From assembly GCA_032629725.1 (NCBI GenBank), contig JAFEVB010000005.1, forward strand, positions 1,178,001 through 1,242,000: a stretch of DNA of 64,000 nt, written 5' to 3'. This stretch comes from Gremmenia infestans. Taxonomy: Eukaryota > Ascomycota > Leotiomycetes > Helotiales > Hamatocanthoscyphaceae. Below, piece by piece: positions 1 through 12,210 of this stretch (position 1 is the first letter of the stretch; every line of letters starts with the position of its first letter). The notes under the pieces are model-generated. The model was not told the DNA's origin, ran no database searches, and saw only the letters and a program-made list of their open reading frames with translations. A program made the position numbers and the translations under genes.

Positions 1-963
1 TCAACTTGAGAGCACGCATCTTCTAAACCCCCCCTTAACCGTATCCAGCCGATATTCGGAAATGCTTCTCCTTCCAGCACGAATCCCTCCGAACCCTGTG
101 ATGTCTGACGTCTCATAGTTAGACCGTTCCATAAGATTCCCCGGAGATGTAGCTCCAGTTGCCGATTTCTGGAGAAGTGGGCTGTACCCCTGTTTTCCGT
201 CTTCTTTTGGCCAGACCAGCGTCTAGGAGGGAATTACAAAGCTCACTTGAGATATCTGATTATCTATCTGCTGATTGGCTGTAAGAGGACTTTATGCGGA
301 GAAAACGCCTAAGAAGGGGTCTAAGGTGGTGGGGGATTGTCACTTGCTCTGGAACCTGGAGATGAAAAGCATACTTGACGGGATTTTGCTGCAGAGCGAA
401 GAGCTTTGTAAAACGACACTTTTTACTTTGTAATAAATGGCTGGATATATAACAGTCGCGTATAAATATATCTTATCATATATATCATTCAATCGGTCTG
501 GCGGATCTGTATACAATTGCTCTGCTCTGTGGCGACACTCACATGCGCCTTCCATCCAAGCGGAGTAACACATGCTCCGTAGTGAGCAAAAAGCCATTAC
601 AAAAGAATGAACGCGGCACAAGATCCGACTTATCTTCCTACGGCATAAACTAAAATGGAAAGTCCCCACAATCCCCGTATATGATTTCTTTCTTCAAGCC
701 CTATTCATCCTAGCTCGGAATGCCTTCCTTGCATCTGTTGTTTGGAAATTAATTTAGCTCCCCTCCCCACTACTCCACAACTTGGCGGAAGCTCCGTACT
801 TAAGCATGAGCTTATCCCTCTGTGAAGATATTCCGGCCGATTGAAATTTTGATGCTCTAGATCTCCTCCTATTCGAGCTATACCTCAAGCTTTTTCTATC
901 ACGTACGAAGTTATAAGTTGTTTTGCGCCAAGCTAGCAAGCACATGTGTCGCGTGTCTACATA
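1..963. other. Upstream spacer, no gene seen
   Basis: No credible coding region is visible. Short open frames lack family resemblance or proper ATG starts. The 3' part is presumably the promoter and leader of the Zn cluster regulator that starts at 964. Confidence 0.5.
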
Positions 964-3732
964 ATGTCCGCCGCCATCATGAGTGCCGAGAAGACCGGCT
1001 CAAATTCCTTACAATCCCCAACTTCAGCAGATTCAAGTACGAAAAAGCGCAACTCTTCAGCTGCTGGGATTGACAAAGATGGGAACCCCAAGCCCGTCAA
1101 GAGGAGAGCGGCAAAAGCATGCGCCGCTTGTAGAGCAAGAAAGGTTCGTTGCGATGTGATGCAAAGATACCACATTACAGCGGACGGTGAGGTCACGTGC
1201 TCTAACTGTACTATGGATGGCATCAAATGTGTGATAGAGGAGAGCAAACGCAGAAAGTAAGGTTCAGTGACTGTTATACAGGTTCAGATACTGACCCCGC
1301 GCAGAAAGCATTTGAATGGAGAGCCGGCCGACCCAGCTCCAGCGTCTCAGCCCGCCACAAAGGGATCTACACAAGCCTGGACAAATGGAATGGTTAACCC
1401 ATCAGATATCGTAAATGCGGATAGACGATGGAGCGGGTCACAAATGTCTAGTGATCCCGGGGACAATGGACATGTGCCCCATGCAATCTGTAAGCTTTGA
1501 ATTTGAAATTCCTGAATCATCTAACATATACATCCAAAGACCAAAACATGACCCAGCAGATTGACCAAGACGAAATGATGCGAAGAGCTAGCTATATACC
1601 AATACCTTCTCCGTACGTAGTGGAAAGCGACGTGTCATACAACTCGCTCCTCAAATCTGTTTCTATGACTGGTGACCGAACCACAACCAGGCTCGACTCG
1701 CCCGCCATTCCTCCTGTTACTCCTGCTACGCCTGTCACATTGTCGACGCACCAGCTGCCTGGTTACCTAAAATCACTTCCCCAGCGAATAACCTCTGTGG
1801 ACGTCGATTACCTAGCCGCGAAGGGCGCATTATCTCTCCCCGAAACGCCCGTTCGAGATGCGCTCCTCCAAGCCTACATCGAATTTGTACATCCGTATAT
1901 GCCATTAATTGACGCTCACGAAGTTTTGCATATTATCGATGAGGGGACTGGACAGTCTGGCGAACTAAGCCTGCTGCTTTTCCAAGCAATCATGTTTGCC
2001 GGCACGGCATTTGTGGATATGGAGATGCTGAGGAAAGCGGGCTTCTCGACTCGGAAAGCTGCGAGGAAGGCATTCTTTCAAAAAGCTAGGGTATGGCAGA
2101 CAACGATCCGCACCGGATTGATGCTAACTAGCCTAGGTACTCTACGATTTCGATTACGAACAAGATCGCCTTGCCCTCGTACAGTCCCTCCTTCTCATGA
2201 CATATTGGTACGAGACACCAGACGATCAGAAAGACACATGGCATTGGATGGGCGTAGCGATCTCACTCGCACACACAATTGGACTACACAGGAACCCAGA
2301 TAAATCGAATATGGAACCAAAGCAAAAGAAATTATGGAAACGAATATGGTGGTCTTGCTTCATGCGTGACCGACTCGTGGCATTGGGAATGAGACGACCG
2401 ACGCGCGTAAAAGACGAAGATTACGATGTCCCCATGCTGACACCGGACGATTTCGACGTCAATCCTCTTCCAATAAGCAACTCCATAATCCCACCGGAGA
2501 ACACTCTAGCCAGAGACGTGGAAGCGCAAAAACAATTAGCACAAATGTGCATAGCCAAGGCCAAGCTATGTTTATGTATCAGCCAAGTCCTGAGCGCACA
2601 ATACTCAGTCCTCATCAAAGACCAAGGAATGCAAGGCCAGGAAGGAAATACCCGCTCCAGCGTGATGCTATTCCCCAAGAAATTGGACCAGACAGACGAA
2701 GTCAGGCGCTGCGATAAGGAGTTGAGCGAATGGATCAACACGCTGCCCGAATCGTGCGCATATTCAAACGAGGTAACAATGGGTAACAGCGGACCATCTA
2801 TGTTTGTGCAGAGATCATTATTGCACATGATTTACTTCACCACGCTTTCTGCGCTCCACAGACCACAAGTCTTGCCTTCAGGAGTCCTGCCGGATTCAAG
2901 TCGAAAACTCCAGGATCTCTCACGGAAGAAGGTCCGTGAAGCTTCGCGGGAAATCACTCGGATAGCGCAAGCTTTACACACTCGCGGGCTGGAGAAGTAC
3001 CTACCGACGACCGGTGTCACAGTCTTGCTTCCCGCCATCATCATACACCTCTTAGACATTAAATCCTCCAACGATGAAGCTCGCCAACAAGCCATGGACG
3101 GCTTCTGCCAATGCATGGTCGTTCTAGAAAAACTACGCGACACCTACGCCTCGGCGGACTTTGCAACGCAGTTCCTCGAAGCAGCTATCAAACGTGCCGA
3201 CATTGACGTGGTGATGTCTAGCTCAAGGGAGCGCATCAGAGCCGAGGATGTATTGAGCAGCGGCAAGGTCAAGGAAATGTTACAGCAAAAACGCGTTGTT
3301 GATCGACGGACGCCACCTCTCACCGACGACATGATGCCCGATCTCAACGGCAGCGGCATGGTAGACATCGGCATCAGCGTCCGGAAACCCAACGACATTT
3401 CCGTCCATACCCCGCCAGATAGCGACGGGAGTCTAGACCAGGAACAGGAACCGCAACAGCAACATTTCAACCATTTCCCCGCTGGTGGCGACCTGTTCCC
3501 TAATAACGAGTTGGATCTCAATGACTTCCTGACCTTTGAGCCGGGCAACGAGATGTGGAATGTGCCGCTGGAGGAGGGCGCGCATGGGGAGAGTGGCGGC
3601 TTTATGGGTGATATGGAGTGGATAGGCGAGCAGGCCAGTGCGGGCTGGAGTAGGTTTGGTACTCCGCAGGCAGAGGCTGGAGGTGGGATGTTTCGTGTGG
3701 AAAGGGGTGCTGAGGTAGATGTCGCGGCATGA
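964..3732 (+). CDS. Zn(II)2Cys6 transcription factor, FarA/CTF1-like
   Basis: Nuclear DNA-binding regulator. Four exons are inferred: 964-1256, 1305-1489, 1540-2090 and 2137-3732, joined by introns of 48, 50 and 46 nt; all joins keep frame and give about 874 residues. The first in-frame ATG is at 964, with another at 979. Near the N-terminus a basic stretch (KRRAAKAC) leads into the zinc cluster: CX2CX6C, a 15-residue loop, then CX2CX6C and ESKRRK. The middle holds the fungal-specific transcription factor domain, including LYDFDYEQDRLALVQSLLL and HTIGLHRNPD, blocks I associate with cutinase/fatty-acid regulators (CTF1, FarA, FarB). The tail is acidic and Gln/Asn/Gly rich. In that family the proteins induce genes for fatty-acid or cutin use; applying this here is inference. 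The long loop between the third and fourth cysteines is notable. Confidence 0.85.
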
Positions 3733-4265
3733 ATTCTCTTTTTTTTCTCGTTTGGGGCTATAGAAGGAGGGGTTGCGGTGTTCGAGGGATGGATGAATAC
3801 ATAGCAACGGCGTATATATATGCGGTTCTAGAATTAAAAGTACATATTTTCTGTTCTTTCTGTTTCTGTAAAATAATGACTTGCGTCCTGGATGACTTGT
3901 CTTAACTTCAAAAATACTTTCTTTTTTATCACAGCTTCAACTTTCTGCCTGTCTATTCTTGTTGTCTCGAAACTTTCTCACCAAGAGGGGTTCTTTTATA
4001 TTCGGGAGTGTAAGATATGAGGCGATTGAACTAGCAGGCTCTGTGTATTGGTTTCCCTCCTAATTTTTGCGTGTCCTCCACACTTTTCGAAGATGCAACT
4101 ACGGAGTATGATTTGCTCAGCTTGCCGCTAATGCTTTATAGTTGTCAGAGTTAATGATGTAGTCGATGGATGCTCTAGAAATCCTCTCAATTAAGAATGA
4201 CCCACACGTGATTCCAGTCCCGAGTGGAATCATTAGACGTTGGACTATAATTATAGTATACCTCT
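3733..4265. other. Convergent intergenic spacer
   Basis: Lies between the 3' ends of the FarA-like gene and the FAD monooxygenase. It is T-rich with no coding region, and probably holds both 3' UTRs. One copy of the recurring 9-mer tacggagta is at 4100-4108. Confidence 0.5.
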
Positions 4266-5486
4266 TCATACAGTTTTCGAATTCTCATCAATACTAATCC
4301 CAAACTGCGTCTTCGCCATCCCATAACTCGTCCTAACAGCCTCACTAGCATACTCCCTCATCCCCCTCTCATACTCCCCCGTCACCCCTTTCTCCCATCC
4401 CCCCTTCTCCGTCAACAATTTCCCCAGCAGCGCCGAATCTCTCACCGCCGTGTTCGCGCCTATGCCCCCAGCAGGCGTCATGCTATGCGCCGCGTCCCCA
4501 ATAACCGTCACGCGCGCCTCGTTCTCCCACTCCGGCACCCCCGTCGGCGTCGAGCATGTGATTTTCCAAAACGCAGCCTCGGACACATTCATCTGCTCGA
4601 AAAGGGGGCGGAGGCGAGGATGCCAGTTCGTAGTCAGTTCCTGCGCAATAGAAGAGGCCGGCGCCCCGATCATGCTGTAATCATCATTGGGCGCGCGAAT
4701 GACACCAGGGTGCGAGCCCATGGTCCAGCCAAACTGCACGGTGGGATCATCCATATCGCCCGACCTTACATTCGTGATGATGAACACGGCGCCCTCTTTC
4801 CTCGAAGAATCGCGAACGGCCCAGACCCCCTCGCCTAGGCCCTTGAAGGCCGTGGATGGTGCTTGTCCGTGGATTCCTCGCGCGCCCGTGTCGTACGTCT
4901 TCAGTTTCCCACCAGACACCTGTTTCGCGACGCCAGAATATATACCCTCGCCCCCCACCAGCATCTCCCCCTCAACCCCCTTCCCGCCATCGGCAAACAC
5001 AGCGCGCACGCCGTCCGGCGTCACCTCGTAGCCCGTCACGTGGTGCGACCAGTTAATAAACGGCTCGCAGCCCGCCATAAACAACCTGCGCATATCGCCG
5101 CGCGAAATCCCTATCGTCTTCCCATCGCGCGACGTCAGGGAGATCGGCGGGCGTTGGGGTTTTGGTTCCCCTTCCTCCCCTTCACTCGAAGGCGGAGAAC
5201 CAGTCAGCGCATCGAGGACTGATAATCCACCGCCCGCACCGCTGGTTTTCCCACACGTGTCCCAGAAGACCTGGAAATCGGCAGCGCTGAGCACGGATTC
5301 TATGGCGTCGAGACCCTCGGAGGACAGACGCAGTCGGTAGCCTTGTGCGCGGAAGGAGATAGAGGCGTCGCGCTCGTAGATCTGGAAGGGGATGTGGGCA
5401 CGGAGGAGGGATTGCGCGAGCAGGAGGGAGGAGAGACCGGCGCCGGAGATGAGGATTGGTTTGCGGGGGGGTGTGGGTGTTGCCAT
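4266..5486 (-). CDS. FAD-dependent monooxygenase (aromatic hydroxylase type)
   Basis: Single-exon flavoprotein of 406 residues if translation starts at the ATG at 5486 (MATPTPPRKP), which has a good context (ccaaaaccATGG). The N-terminal dinucleotide-binding motif is GAGLSSLLLAQSL, followed by a YERD-type strand end that would contact the FAD ribose. Near the C-terminus VIGDAAHSMTPAGGIGAN is the second FAD motif (GD). This is the group A flavin monooxygenase fold (PF01494), which hydroxylates or epoxidises small, often aromatic, substrates with NAD(P)H and O2. The substrate cannot be told from sequence. An in-frame ATG at 5597 would add 37 residues rich in Ser, Leu, Arg and Thr that could act as a mitochondrial presequence; I think it more likely to be leader. 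No biosynthetic partner lies next to it. Confidence 0.85.
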   Translation of the reverse strand: MATPTPPRKPILISGAGLSSLLLAQSLLRAHIPFQIYERDASISFRAQGYRLRLSSEGLDAIESVLSAADFQVFWDTCGKTSGAGGGLSVLDALTGSPPSSEGEEGEPKPQRPPISLTSRDGKTIGISRGDMRRLFMAGCEPFINWSHHVTGYEVTPDGVRAVFADGGKGVEGEMLVGGEGIYSGVAKQVSGGKLKTYDTGARGIHGQAPSTAFKGLGEGVWAVRDSSRKEGAVFIITNVRSGDMDDPTVQFGWTMGSHPGVIRAPNDDYSMIGAPASSIAQELTTNWHPRLRPLFEQMNVSEAAFWKITCSTPTGVPEWENEARVTVIGDAAHSMTPAGGIGANTAVRDSALLGKLLTEKGGWEKGVTGEYERGMREYASEAVRTSYGMAKTQFGISIDENSKTV

Positions 5487-8160
5487 GGTTTTGGTTGTGA
5501 AGCTGCGAGATAGTGATAGTGATAGTGGAAAAGTGGGTGGTGGAAGATGGATTATTGTACGGGTGGAAAACAAAGCGAGGCTTTTTGGATATCTCATACC
5601 CTGCCTGCTCTTATTATGTCTTTTCTTATAGGTACATATGAAAGATAAAAAGTATGATACTTATATGACAAAGCTGCAGAATAAATGGATCGTGTGCTGT
5701 GTAATTGATAATTCGGATACTTATAAGCCCCGGATTTATCAGCAAGGGTCCGAGGTGTACTAACCTGGTTAGGTAATACTAAACTACAGGTATAGAGTGA
5801 TAAGAGGCTTTAAGTCTTTAGCTAGATAGACATAACGCATCTCAGGTGATTGGAATTAATACAACTGATTATCTATTTTATAACGCTGCTTACTCCAGAC
5901 TGCAGTCTTCTACGTCCTCGACCTCCAACTTCGATCTCCGCTTAGGCTTAGTGTCGCGTAAAGATCCTGACCGTGCCTTGCCTTGACCTCGTCGTCAAAA
6001 ATCTTTTACAATTAACGGAGAATGACCTCATTATAATCAATTTCCTTGACAGATTCTTAATTTTTTTTTCGGAGCTCTGTGCTCGTTCAACACTTTAAGA
6101 GTTGTTGGGGTTGAATTTCATACAACTCATAGATGTGACAGGAACCAGTCTTATCAAATATTGATACACGGCATAAACGACCTATAAAACATCCATTGAC
6201 TCTTGTCTCAAAGCTCTAATATAACAACACTTCCAAAGGATCATATGATTCGTGGAAAAAGTGTGAGTCTGTACTGAAAAGCTAACGCCCGGCTCTCTTG
6301 GTGCTCTCTCTCTCTCTTTTGAACTCCTGCCCAAAAGTCTCCCTGTGCAGCGCAACTAGTCCGATCGCTCGTTACAAATTGGACAATTGCTTCCAAGCTC
6401 TGATTGTCATTCATTTGTTCGTTCGCTCATGCCTCGTCTGTACCAGTTCTCACTCATATCATTTATTGTATCAGATGCCACTCCATTCAATAAGCCCCTA
6501 CAAAATCACTTTTTAGTAGAGAACTTGAATCATTCCCAGACAGACCAGAAACAAGGGATACTAAGGTGATTGACTTTTGCTTATACCGTCGTTAATTGCC
6601 AGAGATTGATAGCTCTGCTGACTATTTATCTCAATATCTCATTGCCTTATCTAAGAGGTATATTCACTCTCAGTCGGGGTTCCCAATCTACTATATATCC
6701 AACAGTCTTCAAGAATCAAGACTGCTTTGTCTATAGTTGTTTAACTTTACCGTTCCAAGCTGAAGGATCGCGTTCGCGTTCATCTATGGAATCCACATTA
6801 TGATTTCAGCCGTTAGCAACTTTGCAGTTTTGTTCCGTAGATTGGGGTTTTATGGGAAGTGAATAGATAAGAGAGAAATTGGGATTGCTGGGGAGGGTAA
6901 GGTGGCTTTGCTGTCAAATATCTAATACGTTCGTTCGTTCATTCGTGAGGCAATTCATTATAAATGCTGTCGCGGATTTCGAGTGCAGTGTCCTCGTCGA
7001 TGGGGCGAAGGACTAGGACAAGTTAGCTTTGCAGAGATGATAGGAGAGGAATGAAGACCTACAGTCTGCACATGTCGACGAGATTAACTCATGGGAATCC
7101 ACCATCGCTGGTGCGTGCATAACTATGGACCTCAAAGTGTCGCGTAGCTAAAAGCTTAGAGATTCATCGGGGTTATTTATACCCTTCCACTTCTACGCTC
7201 CCTCGCCATTCCTACCCCTCTTTCCTATTAGAGAGTGACTTGAATTCCAATCGGTATGAATATAAATCAATATCCCTTACTAATCTTCTATCATACCAAC
7301 AACAGAATCGCTCTCGAAAACATGTGCTTTTGGATTTAACTTCGTCTTCCTACGCACATCCTTTTTAAATGCTCTGGCATTAATAGTATTCTTGCATAAG
7401 TATTAACTTGATGATATACCTTTGATATATGTATGCCAGACAAGAAGGAATAGTAGGTTGACTGTCAGATAAACATTCGTTGTTAATCAACACCATCCGT
7501 CCATACGTTCGTTCATTCGTCCATTTATTCATTCTCCGCCCCAAATCCCCCCTTTCCTAGATGCCACCTGCCGCCCCAAGTCAGAAATCCTCCACATCAG
7601 CCTCCGAAGTACTCAGACCAGTTGCTCGAGAGTCCGAACCAACAGACATCTGATCTGTAATGAAATTCCACGCAGTGATATATTGTCGACTGAAGTACAA
7701 GAGTAGAATTCGAGGAGGGGTATTTATACCCTAATGGCTTGACGGTTGAAACGACTTGATTGGTTTAATTCACTATAAACCAACCTACCCCCTCCCCCCA
7801 TTCCCCTCCTACTCCCTTTCTCTTCAAACCCCAAGAAAGAATCCATACACGATAATATCCATCCATGCTGGACTTCAGGACTCGGCGCGCGCGGCAGATT
7901 GCGATGAAGATCATCTGTCTAGAAATACACGCGTGCTTTATTAAATAAGGAGGATTGGAATTAGTAGGTCATGGAGTATTGTGCTGTTAAGTGAGGTTCT
8001 ATTAAGATGTAACAAGAAAGGAAATATATATAAGTTGAAAATTTAATTTAATTTTGTTTTGTTTTATTCTTATTCTTATTTCCTGGAAAGATCCTACCAG
8101 CGCAATGATAAAGCTACAATGTCATCCTATTCATCCCATCCATCCTATTCATCAACACCC
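5487..8160. other. AT-rich spacer, about 2.7 kb
   Basis: No credible gene. It holds a weak open stretch with a coding-like tail at 5890-5999 (minus). It also holds two copies of a cgttcgttcattcgt string (about 6931-6946 and 7505-7520), and similar tatttataccct strings near 7168 and 7718. The end near 8160 is the likely 3' UTR of formate dehydrogenase. Otherwise I see nothing. Confidence 0.45.
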
Positions 8161-9659
8161 CTAAGCCTTATTCGCCCCACTAGCGCCACTATCCTTCGCC
8201 CTCTGTCCATACGCCTTGGTCGCATAATCCCCATCCTTCACAATCAGATCCTGAGGCCGGTAATCATGCTTGCCGCTCAGATAGCTCTGCAGGATCGCCT
8301 TGGTACCATCAGCGTACCGCTTCTGCGCGTCCAGAGACGTGCCCGACATGTGGGGCACCATGGCGTTTCCACCACCGAAGGGGTTCTTCGCGTAGCGCAG
8401 AGGGTGGTCTTGCGGTGCTGGTTGAGGGAACCACACGTCTCCTCCGTAGCCACGGAGGTGGCCGGATTTGAGAGCTGCGGCTACGTCTTCCTTGACAACG
8501 ATGGCGCCTCGGGCCGTGTTTACTAACCAGGAGCCTGGGGAATTTGTTAGAATTTGAATTGGGAAGTAGGAAGAAGGGGGGACATACCGGGCTTCATCTT
8601 GGAGATCAACTCCTTGTTGAAGAGACCGCGAGTCTTCTCGTGCAGAGGACAGTTGATGGTAACCACATCACACTGTGCCAACATCTCCTCGAGATTCTCC
8701 ACTCTTCGGCATCCAATCTCCTTCTCGATCTCAGGCTTTAGGGGCTGGTAATCAAAGTACAGCAACTCCTTGCAGTCGAACGGCTTGAGACGTCTCAAGA
8801 CACGCTCACCGATACGACCGACAGCAACGGTACCGACGACCTTGCCCTCGAGATCAAACTCGTTCTTGGCTGCGCCAGCGACGTCCCACTCGCCTGCTTG
8901 GATCTGTTCGTGGGCTGGCACGAAGTTACGGACGAGTACGAGGATCGTCATGACGACGTGCTCAGCGACGGACACGACGTTGGAGCCGGTTACTTCGGCC
9001 ACTGTGATTCCGCCATTGGTGGTGTTGGCCGCGTTGAGGTCGACGTGGTCAGAGCCAATACCGGCTGTGATGGCGATCTTGAGCTTCTTGGCCTTTGCGA
9101 GACGTTCGGCGGTGAGGTAACCGGGGTGGAAGCTGGTTTGTGTTAGAGGATGGGAGCTGGAAGTGAAAGGGAGAGGGCATACGGAGTGGTAATGATAATC
9201 TCAGCGTCTACGAGCTCCTGGTCGAACTTGGAGTTCTCGCCCTCCTTGTCAGAGGTAGTGACGAGAGTGTGTCCTTGATCCTCAAGCCATTTGCGGATAC
9301 CCAACTCGTTCTCTGTTGTACCTAGAAGCTCTGGGACCTGCAAGTAGATATCAGCAATTGATTCTAATTCATACAGTATTGGATATGGAGAATTGGCTTA
9401 CATCTTGGGCGTGTTTGCCGCCATCGTATAATACAAGAAGAACCTTGACCTTTTCACGTTTTCCCGTCAGCGATCTGATATGTCCAATGTTGTTGCGAAG
9501 CTGCAGGTTGCTGTGACCCAAGGAAGCTCCACGCGAAAGCGGGGTTGTTCTCGCGGCGGAAGCTGTAAAAAGGGATGCACGCGATGCAGCAGCTGCAAGA
9601 GAAGGGCGGGCAATTGATTGGGAAGCGATGCGGCAGAGTGAACGAGTGAGAAATACCAT
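8161..9659 (-). CDS. fdh: NAD+-dependent formate dehydrogenase
   Basis: Oxidises formate to CO2 with NAD+. Four exons are inferred on the minus strand: 9659-9402, 9337-9183, 9132-8588 and 8534-8161, giving 443 residues with every junction in frame. The N-terminal ~67 residues are rich in Arg, Ser and Ala with almost no acidic residues, like a mitochondrial presequence. The conserved core then begins at VLLVLYDGGKHAQD. Family blocks seen: TAGIGSDHVDLNAA, the Rossmann motif GTVAVGRIGERVLRR (AxGxxG, as I recall for fungal FDH), DYQPLKPEIEKEIG, NTARGA, GDVWFPQPAPQDHPLR, and the catalytic VPHMSGTSLDAQ. The gene fits eukaryotic D-2-hydroxyacid-dehydrogenase-type FDH and is not the molybdenum enzyme. 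No methionine lies between residue 1 and the core, so a shorter cytosolic form from an internal start looks impossible. Confidence 0.95.
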
Positions 9660-10508
9660 TGTGAAGGATGTAGTATGAGACCTCTTTGTGTGTTGTAAGG
9701 GGAATGTGAGGGAAGTGGTGTGTTGATGTACTATTCGGAAATGCGGGGTTCGGAGATACCTGTTTAATAGACTCGACGTCAGCGTTTTATCCGGCAGTTA
9801 ATAATGATGGCTTTATATGTGAAGCTGTTGGGATGATAGGACAGTGGAATATCCTCCCATCTATTGGCCGAGTGATGTTGTGAAAATGAGGAATGTGGAG
9901 TTGTTATGGCTTACCTTGTAGAATCAACCGATGTTTGTTAGAAGAGGATGATGATATTAAATTGAAAAAAAGAATTTGACCCTCGGGGACAGCTCACTCC
10001 TTTATACCAACCGTCCCCCCCCCCAACCTCCAAACACATCCTTTTCCCTCTTCCCCTCTTCTCCTGACCCAATGCAGACACAAACATCATCACTGGTCTC
10101 GCCCTCGAAACTTCCTTCTCCACTCCACCTCAAGCCCAGCGGCAATGTTTGAGCTGCCGTAAGCCATCATCGCGAGCCAATGGTCCCACGTCTCCGAGAC
10201 CTACCGTGACTAGCCATGGAAAGATGGAGCGGAGCGGGGATCGAGGTTTACGTTGGGCCGGAGGTTTAGCTGTGCATTTCTCGGTGAGGCTCGGTGGCTC
10301 GGTATACAGCAAGTACATTGGTTGCGGGGCTCTACTCCGTAAAGTACAGAGACTGATTCCGAATTATATTTCCAATTCAAGCTGCTCTGCCTTTCCTTTT
10401 CTTTTCATCTTGACATTTTATATTTCTTCTATCTTCTCATATCATTGATTCTCCTTTTTCTACAGCTTTATACCACCTATAGGTAACTAATGTTTCGTAT
10501 GTTTATGC

Positions 10509-10896
10509 TAATTGCGGGGTAAACCGCCTGGTGGTACCACCGCACCGCAACTATCGATAAGCCAAGCGGGGATGTCTCGGAGACTTCGGAAACCCAACAA
10601 GGTCGCTACCTCAGGTACTCTCGGTATCTTTTCCGAATCAGTCCCATCCTTCAATCCACTCCTCGGCCCTGAAGCACCGAATCGAATGATGATGATCCCG
10701 AAATGCTTATTATGGAATCTAGATCATCTAGTTTTAGTAATCCGGACCCTTTACAATTATTATATAATCACTTGAACATGATCTCATCTTTGCTTATGGG
10801 GCAGGGCAGATCAAGGTTATTCCTTGGAGCTTCAAAATACGAGTACTCATCTCATATCTCAGTTTGCTTGGCGCTGATGGCTTAATTGCGGGGTAA
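10509..10896. repeat. 14-bp direct repeats bounding about 390 bp
   Basis: The string taattgcggggtaa is found at 10509-10522 and again, identical and in the same orientation, at 10883-10896. The segment between has no open reading frame of note and no obvious terminal inverted repeats. The repeats could be a target-site duplication around a decayed insertion, or simple duplication. Confidence 0.4.
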
Positions 10897-11508
10897 TGCC
10901 CCTCCCTCACCAGTGAAGTTCCCCTCCCCTCCTTGCCATGGCACTTCTATGCATGAGTTTATGCGACCATGTTCTGTGCAACCATATGGTTGACCTTCTC
11001 TGATTTGGTTGTTGAATCCTGTACGAGTAAATGCGGAGTCTGTTGTGTTACATAGATGCACTGCATTCATCCCATGTATAATCAATCCACCAGCTGCAGG
11101 ACTCACTGTGAAACATTACAACCAAAAAAGCCAAAACGCAGCTTCTCTTCTACATCACATATCCAGTGACATTCCGCCATACCATACAAACGATCAATGT
11201 CATATAATCTCTGTACCTGTCCTGTACCTCCTAAAATCTAAAACCGAAATCGCTAGCCAGGCATACAACAACTACTCGATTGGGAAAACAAATCCCTCCC
11301 TGGCTCCTGAGACGCTAACTACCTACCTCCCTCAACAACCCCAGGTTTCGGTATGTATGTTATGCCATTCCACGCTATGAATGGACATGCTTCGGCTTAC
11401 CATCGGAATCACCTCTTTTATACAGTACAGAACAGTACTATACTATCCTATCCCAAAACCGCAGCCGGGGGAAGGAAGAAAAGAAAGGAAGAGAAGAGAA
11501 GAGAGGAT

Positions 11509-11518
11509 ATCACGTGAT
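11509..11518. promoter_or_regulatory. CACGTG palindrome
   Basis: Ten-base perfect palindrome atcacgtgat next to a long purine tract. CACGTG is the core E-box bound by fungal bHLH factors. No gene start lies nearby (the Zn cluster gene at 13968 reads away), so function is uncertain. Confidence 0.2.
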
Positions 11519-12210
11519 TATCATAACATATGACTTCTCTCTACCATACCAACTTCCACAATAATATAACATCCAAGAGAGATCTCCCTCTCGTCTTCTC
11601 CCAAGTTGATAAAATCATAACATCATAACATCAGATCTCTACGTATTTTTTCTAAATATCCATTTGCTAATCCCCAAATTTACCGAGTACGGGGCTCGGC
11701 TTTTCCCCCTATATACACGTGACCTACCTCCGTGCGTCTCAACCCCTAAACCGCACGCGTCTCGAAAGAAACGTCTCAAGGAAACTTATGAATAAACACA
11801 CTACTATACCAAGCCACAAAGAAACAGACATAGCATCATGCATATACAAATAGCACATGCGTTTTTCCTTTCTCAGTCTACAGTGCCCGTGCAGATCCCC
11901 ATACATATACCTAGAGTATATATAGTACGCGCTCTTTGTAATTGGGGCTTTGAAAAGTATAAGGTAGGGTAGGAGATTCGCTTGGTTTGTGATAAGTGAT
12001 GAATGATGATAAATTGGTGACAGGTAGATGGTTAATAAGTAAGCGTGCAGGATGGGATAGTTGGAGTAGGAGGATGGAATGAATAGACGAATTGAATTTG
12101 TTCTGATTCTCCTGCTGTCTATATATATAAGTGCGTGCCAGACAGAAAAGGAGAATATGTATAGGTAAAAGGTAAGCCAAATCGGACACTTATTTATACT
12201 CCACTACTTT

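Larger units (their letters stand above)
9660..12210. other. Large intergenic region
   Basis: About 2.5 kb without a supported gene. It begins with the FDH promoter/leader. A 14-bp direct repeat (taattgcggggtaa) occurs at 10509-10522 and 10883-10896. Another tactccgta copy is at 10333-10341. A purine-rich tract at 11464-11506 precedes an atcacgtgat palindrome at 11509-11518. Confidence 0.45.

Noticed and set aside
957..1247. Minus-strand open frame over the Zn cluster exon
   Set aside because: Shadow of the plus-strand regulator; composition is the reverse image of a real zinc cluster.
4485..5222. Several plus-strand frames opposite the FAD monooxygenase
   Set aside because: Arise from high GC third positions of the real minus-strand gene.
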